Below, piece by piece: positions 60,105 through 64,000 of a stretch of DNA of 64,000 bases. The stretch comes from Salinimicrobium sp. TH3 (GTDB lineage Bacteria; Bacteroidota; Bacteroidia; Flavobacteriales; Flavobacteriaceae). The translations under genes and the position numbers were made by a program. The stretch spans positions 1-64,000 of the forward strand of contig NZ_JAPONB010000010.1 of assembly GCF_026676115.1 (NCBI RefSeq). The letters run 5' to 3'. How positions within the stretch are numbered: the stretch's first letter is position 1; each line of letters starts with the position of its first letter. The notes under the pieces are model-generated. The model had not been told where the DNA came from. It saw only the letters and a program-made list of their open reading frames with translations, and did not search any database.

Positions 60105-62867
60105 TTAAAATTTAAAATTGTAGGTAATTGTTGGCACCGGGATGGAAAATATTGAACTCTTATATGCCTTTATCTCTCCTTGATCTGTTACAAAGAAGAC
60201 CGAATATGGGTTGTTCCTGCCCAAAACATTATAAATCGATATATTCCAGAAACTATGGGCAAATTTTTCAATCTTATGGTTACCCTCTACATTAAAGCTT
60301 AGGTCCAAGCGGTAGTAATCCGGGATTCGAAATTGGTTGCGGTTGCTGTAAAGAACGTACTCCATTCCATTTTGCACATATTTCCCTGTCGGGTAAGTCA
60401 CAGGTCGCCCCGTTTGATAAACAAAATTTGCTGAAAAACTGAAACGCTGGGTAACTTTGTAATTAGCTACTACGCTTAGATCATGCGGCTTATCATAATT
60501 AGAAGGAAAATACTCTCCGTTATTAACCACTTCCTCCCTGTGTTCTCCATCGAGTTGTATGTAAGAGCGGGAGTAGGTGTATCCCAGCCACCCATTTAAT
60601 CTTCCCTCCGTTTTCTTCATTAGAAATTCTAAACCGTATGAGCGGCCATTTCCTTGCAGTACTTCTGTCTCAATACTTTCGTTTAAGAAAAGTTGTGCAC
60701 CAACTTTATAGTCGAGAATATTTTTAGATGTTTTGTAGTATCCTTCCAGACTCAGTTCATATTCGTTATTGTCAAAATTTTTATAAAGACCAAGCGAGTA
60801 TTGATTTGCCTGTTGAGGTCGAACATATCTGTCTGTTAACTTGTAAGTATCGGTAGGGGAGACCGTGGTATTGTTGGATAAGGTGTGGATGTATTGGTAG
60901 GTGCTGTTGTAACTAAGTTTGGTTGAGAGATCTGGCATGATGAAATATCTCGCTGAAAATCTAACTTCCGGTCCACCATAGGTGTCCATCACTTCATTTT
61001 TTCCAAAGTAAAGGGTGTCAATAACGGTATCATCATTTTTAGGGAGATCATCTTCATAGATCTTTTGTGCTTTCTCTCCCAACGCCGCATACAGGGAATA
61101 ACGTACACCGGCATTGATCAAAAGGCGATCGTTAACCTCGTAATTATCGGAAATAAAGACTGCCGATTCCAAACCTTTTTCCCCGGGGATTGTGAAGGGT
61201 TCAACATTCGATTCCGATCCTAGGGGTTTCAGCTCTCCCGGATGCACATTATACAATTTTCCTGAAATTCCATAATCGAATTTATGGGCATCATTCAGCA
61301 GGTAACGCATGTTTAGTTTGGCTTCGGTTTCGTTAATGGTGTAGCCAGAGGAGAAATTGTTGTTCAATTCACTCTCGTAATCAATATTAAATTTATAATT
61401 ACTATTGGACAGGATTAAACTGGCCTCATTCTTTTCATTGATCTTATGGTCTGCACGTACCGAGAAAAGCAGGTTTTCATAGCTGTAGAGAGAATCTGAA
61501 GTTATACTGAAGTGGTCATGGCTAAAATAACCTGTAGTTTTTATAGATGTTTTGTCATTAATTTTGTGATTGTATTTTGCTAAAACATCATAAAAAGAAG
61601 CTTTGCTATTTTTTAGTGATTCCTCTTCCAGAGTTTGCAATATCCATCCCGAGTAAGTGCTTCGGCCTCCTAACAGTAAACCCGACTTTTCTTTGATTAT
61701 AGGAATTTCCAAAGCAACATTGCCAGTGACAGGACCTACAGATACTTCTCCCGCAAATTCTTTAGTATTAGCATCTTTTGAGGTAATATCAAAGACAGAG
61801 GAGAGTCTCCCGCCATATTGTGCAGGGATGCTTCCTTTGTAGATGGTCATATCTCCAGTAGTAAAAGGATTAATTGCTGAAAAGATTCCGAAGAAATGTG
61901 CAGGATTGTAAATAACAGCATCATCTAAAAGGATGAGGTTTTGATCTGTTTTGCCACCGCGAACATTAAAACCGGCGGCACCCTCCCCGGCTGTTGAAAT
62001 ACCCGGCAGGGTAGCTGCAACTTTCATAACATCCCTTTCTCCAAGGATCAACGGGATGTTTTTTATTTCTTCAATATCTATTTTTTCTTCTCCTGCGATA
62101 GAATTACTAACGTTCTCATCGGGATCGGATTCTAATAGGATCTCCCCTAAGAGTTCATAATCCTCTCTTAGGTCTAAGTTCAGGTTTCCATTATTGTAAA
62201 TCACTAACCTCCTGGTGATATCCTCACTTCCCAGGGACCGTGTTTGTAAAATATGGACTCCTGCGGGAATTTTAAGGGAGTAAAACCCCTGTTGATTAGT
62301 AACAGTTCCAATATCGGTTCCTTTGATAAGAACAGCAAGATTTGAGATTGGTTTTCCTGTTTCGAGATCTTTCACCAGGCCAGAAAGAGTGAAAGTCCCT
62401 GTTCCTGAGGTCTTGTCTTCTTTCCCTATATAAACTGTTTGTATTTCTGAATTTGGCCTGTCTTCCTGGCTGTAAAAAACAGGATTATATTTTGTAGCAA
62501 TTTCTTTTTTGATTTTTGGAGGAAGAGAGTCTTTTTTCGGGAAGAAACCCTGTGGCAATTCATCGTATACGATATTGTTCCGGGTGATCACAATCTGGTT
62601 TTTATCCAGGCGGTAGAAGTTGAGAAGTGTCTCCGAAAGAATTTGTTGTAGTGCATCCTCTACAGGCACATCCTTTAGGTTGATTGAAATGTTGCCCTGG
62701 TTTACCCATTGTTCAACATAAAAGAACTTTATGTCTGTAGTCTCTTCAATTGTGAGGAGGGCCTGCTCCACAGTAGCATTTTCAAGGGTGATCGTGATTT
62801 TTGAAGATTCCTGGGCTAGAAGTAGGCCACAGTTCAAAAGAAGTAAAAACGAAATGATTCTTCTCAA
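60105..62867 (-). CDS. TonB-dependent receptor with STN and carboxypeptidase-like domains
   Basis: A 920-residue outer-membrane receptor. After the signal peptide (ending LLLAQ) comes an STN domain (ITITLENATVEQALLTIEE, NISINLKDVPVEDALQQIL), a carboxypeptidase-regulatory-like fold (LSGLVKDLETGKPISNLAVL), a plug (GFNVRGGKTDQNLILLDDAV) and a 22-strand-type barrel ending in ITYNFKF. STN receptors often signal through FecR-type anti-sigma factors, but none is adjacent. The substrate is unknown. The upstream secreted gene ends 14 nt before it, and DUF4249 follows. Confidence 0.9.
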   Translation of the reverse strand: MRRIISFLLLLNCGLLLAQESSKITITLENATVEQALLTIEETTDIKFFYVEQWVNQGNISINLKDVPVEDALQQILSETLLNFYRLDKNQIVITRNNIVYDELPQGFFPKKDSLPPKIKKEIATKYNPVFYSQEDRPNSEIQTVYIGKEDKTSGTGTFTLSGLVKDLETGKPISNLAVLIKGTDIGTVTNQQGFYSLKIPAGVHILQTRSLGSEDITRRLVIYNNGNLNLDLREDYELLGEILLESDPDENVSNSIAGEEKIDIEEIKNIPLILGERDVMKVAATLPGISTAGEGAAGFNVRGGKTDQNLILLDDAVIYNPAHFFGIFSAINPFTTGDMTIYKGSIPAQYGGRLSSVFDITSKDANTKEFAGEVSVGPVTGNVALEIPIIKEKSGLLLGGRSTYSGWILQTLEEESLKNSKASFYDVLAKYNHKINDKTSIKTTGYFSHDHFSITSDSLYSYENLLFSVRADHKINEKNEASLILSNSNYKFNIDYESELNNNFSSGYTINETEAKLNMRYLLNDAHKFDYGISGKLYNVHPGELKPLGSESNVEPFTIPGEKGLESAVFISDNYEVNDRLLINAGVRYSLYAALGEKAQKIYEDDLPKNDDTVIDTLYFGKNEVMDTYGGPEVRFSARYFIMPDLSTKLSYNSTYQYIHTLSNNTTVSPTDTYKLTDRYVRPQQANQYSLGLYKNFDNNEYELSLEGYYKTSKNILDYKVGAQLFLNESIETEVLQGNGRSYGLEFLMKKTEGRLNGWLGYTYSRSYIQLDGEHREEVVNNGEYFPSNYDKPHDLSVVANYKVTQRFSFSANFVYQTGRPVTYPTGKYVQNGMEYVLYSNRNQFRIPDYYRLDLSFNVEGNHKIEKFAHSFWNISIYNVLGRNNPYSVFFVTDQGEIKAYKSSIFSIPVPTITYNFKF

Positions 62868-62881
62868 TGTTTATTGTGTTT

Positions 62882-63688
62882 TTACAAATGGGAATTAAGG
62901 CTTTGAAGCAGTTGTGACAGGAAGCGATCGGGATTTTCTTTTCTTAGTTGCCTGTTACTTCTGTAGAAGATCCTAATTTGTTTTTCATGATCTGGAAAGA
63001 TCTTCTGAACGTCCCTTCTGGAATTTATTGGAAAGTACGAGTCCCTATAATAGATCACGTGTTGCGGATCATCATTTTCAAATTCATAGTACGTAAAATT
63101 CCTGTCCAGGTGCTTACTTATTTTCTTTACATGTTTTTTCAATAACATTACCTCCGGCAAATTCAGCAATACCTCATGGAATCCCTGAACTTCGGAACTT
63201 TCTTTTGACGGTACTCTAATGAAAGCATGATTTCTAATATTGAAGGAATCGACATTCTCCTTGTGTAGCTCAAAATTTGACACTCCACCTGAGTTTTGAA
63301 GTAGGACTAACAGGATGTCATCGTAAATATTGTATTTTAAAGAAATATCAAAGTAAGGTTGACCGTCGTACTGTAGGTTTCCTGACATGAAATCTGATGA
63401 GAGGAAATATTTGTGCTGGTCGTTTCTGATTATATGTTGCTCCAGGTATTCAACGCCATTGGAGAGTCCAGTGTTTTCTAAAGCAATAGCCTTGTCAAAA
63501 ACTTTGTAAGAGGTCACCAGCTCTTCACTATTCTGTGAATAGGAGGAAAGGGCTGTACCAACAAGCAGGAGGCCTAATGCTAATAAATGGATATTGTGTT
63601 TTTTGATTTGTGAAAAGAATTTATTAAATCTGAATAGCTTTGTAGTTATTGTGATACAAAAGGATTGGTATTCTAGGTAAAAATACAT
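62882..63688 (-). CDS. Secreted protein of unknown function, first gene of the receptor operon
   Basis: A protein of up to 268 residues. The hydrophobic stretch HLLALGLLLVGTALSSYSQ is a likely signal peptide but begins near residue 33, so the real start may be later at a non-ATG codon or the N-terminus may be extended. The body (YKVFDKAIALENTGLSNGVE, YFLSSDFMSGNLQYDGQPYF, IRIFYRSNRQLRKENP) matches no family I know. Its gene lies 14 nt upstream of the receptor gene in the same direction, so it probably works with it. Confidence 0.65.
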   Translation of the reverse strand: MYFYLEYQSFCITITTKLFRFNKFFSQIKKHNIHLLALGLLLVGTALSSYSQNSEELVTSYKVFDKAIALENTGLSNGVEYLEQHIIRNDQHKYFLSSDFMSGNLQYDGQPYFDISLKYNIYDDILLVLLQNSGGVSNFELHKENVDSFNIRNHAFIRVPSKESSEVQGFHEVLLNLPEVMLLKKHVKKISKHLDRNFTYYEFENDDPQHVIYYRDSYFPINSRRDVQKIFPDHEKQIRIFYRSNRQLRKENPDRFLSQLLQSLNSHL

Positions 63689-63766
63689 TTTTTTTAGAAT
63701 AATCTAGATTTGCCTTGATAAAAAATTCGGTTGCTGTTTAATAATTATTTCATTTTAGTAAAAAAC

Positions 63767-63799
63767 AAAGCCACCTAAAATTTGCTTTTAGGTGGCTTT
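63767..63799. terminator. Strong terminator after the susD-type gene
   Basis: AAAGCCACCTAAAA and TTTTAGGTGGCTTT form a perfect 14-bp stem with a TTTGC loop. On the minus strand it lies 43 nt past the susD stop and 78 nt before the next gene; T-runs flank it on both strands. Confidence 0.9.
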
Positions 63800-63842
63800 T
63801 ATAATTACAGGATATTAAAATCCTTTTCCTTTATATTTTGGA

Positions 63843-64000
63843 TTAATCCAGATCCCAGAATATTCTGGTTTGTAGTTCGTCACCTCCCATTGCGCTTATA
63901 GCAGCGGCCAGGTTCTCCCCATTAAGAGTTGCCTCTGTAGTAGGATAGGTGAATCTAAGTGGTACAGGAAGACCAGATTGTGCTGCGTTTGGCAACTCAG
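63843..64000 (-). CDS. SusD/RagB-family lipoprotein, C-terminal fragment
   Basis: The last 52 codons of a gene that enters the window from the right edge. The C-terminal sequence (LRFTYPTTEATLNGENLAAA, ISAMGGDELQTRIFWDLD) is typical of SusD/RagB-like nutrient-binding lipoproteins of the outer membrane, which pair with SusC-type TonB receptors. The SusC partner would be expected just upstream, outside the window. The substrate cannot be inferred from this fragment. Confidence 0.75.
   Translation of the reverse strand, partial: ELPNAAQSGLPVPLRFTYPTTEATLNGENLAAAISAMGGDELQTRIFWDLD

Overview
The window looks like chromosomal DNA of a marine-type member of the Flavobacteriaceae (Bacteroidota); the genus cannot be fixed from the sequence alone. 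The signs are type IX secretion and gliding genes (gldJ, porV, a PorP/SprF protein and a giant adhesin with a type B sorting domain), STN-domain TonB-dependent receptor and SusD-type genes, DUF4249 and DUF5723 proteins, PafA phosphatase, and Bacteroidota-type promoters (TAnnTTTG -7 boxes, some with a TTG about 19-20 nt upstream). There is no phage, insertion sequence, CRISPR array or rRNA operon. Most of it is ordinary core genome with compact operons.

Layout. 1-580 is a palindromic intergenic repeat array. 582-8862 holds an acyl-CoA dehydrogenase, anhydro-MurNAc kinase, a glutamate-type dehydrogenase, an NhaD antiporter, an ExbB-ExbD-TonB energy module and folC. 8880-9600 is a tRNA-Val pair followed by repeats and a broken tRNA relic. 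9654-14247 holds murF, gldJ and porV. 14368-22503 holds cytidine deaminase, pyruvate dehydrogenase E1-alpha and E2, an M28 peptidase, an SDR, a SprT-like protein, manC and a DUF389 membrane protein. 22505-28355 holds an MlaFE-type ABC pair, PafA, a glycosyltransferase, a methyltransferase and a KAS III-like enzyme. 28686-33263 holds gcvP, a UbiA-like membrane protein and an ECF sigma factor with a zinc-finger anti-sigma-like partner. 33358-40149 holds an M3 peptidase, purE/purK, a fused HPRT-adenylate kinase, obg and a DUF4136 lipoprotein. 40230-46843 is the adhesin, PorP/SprF and OmpA locus. 47202-56342 holds mpl, radC, a decayed deacetylase homologue, yjjG, a three-gene envelope operon, rarA and a rhomboid protease; rlmB follows. 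57133-63688 is a TonB-receptor operon with DUF4249, and the window ends in a susD fragment.

How it fits together. GldJ and PorV serve the type IX pathway that exports the 1315-residue adhesin encoded in the same window. AnmK and Mpl recycle peptidoglycan pieces that MurF helps build. PurE, PurK and HPRT-Adk form a purine group. ExbB/ExbD/TonB could energise the receptor at 60105-62867.

The observations most worth following are the in-frame hpt-adk fusion, a deacetylase-family protein whose catalytic residues appear lost, the absence of porU between gldJ and porV, a tRNA-Val(GAC) with C instead of U at position 33, a tRNA 3' relic with a palindrome in its T-loop, and near-identical repeats in the adhesin. 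I did not find a clear new defence or mobile system.
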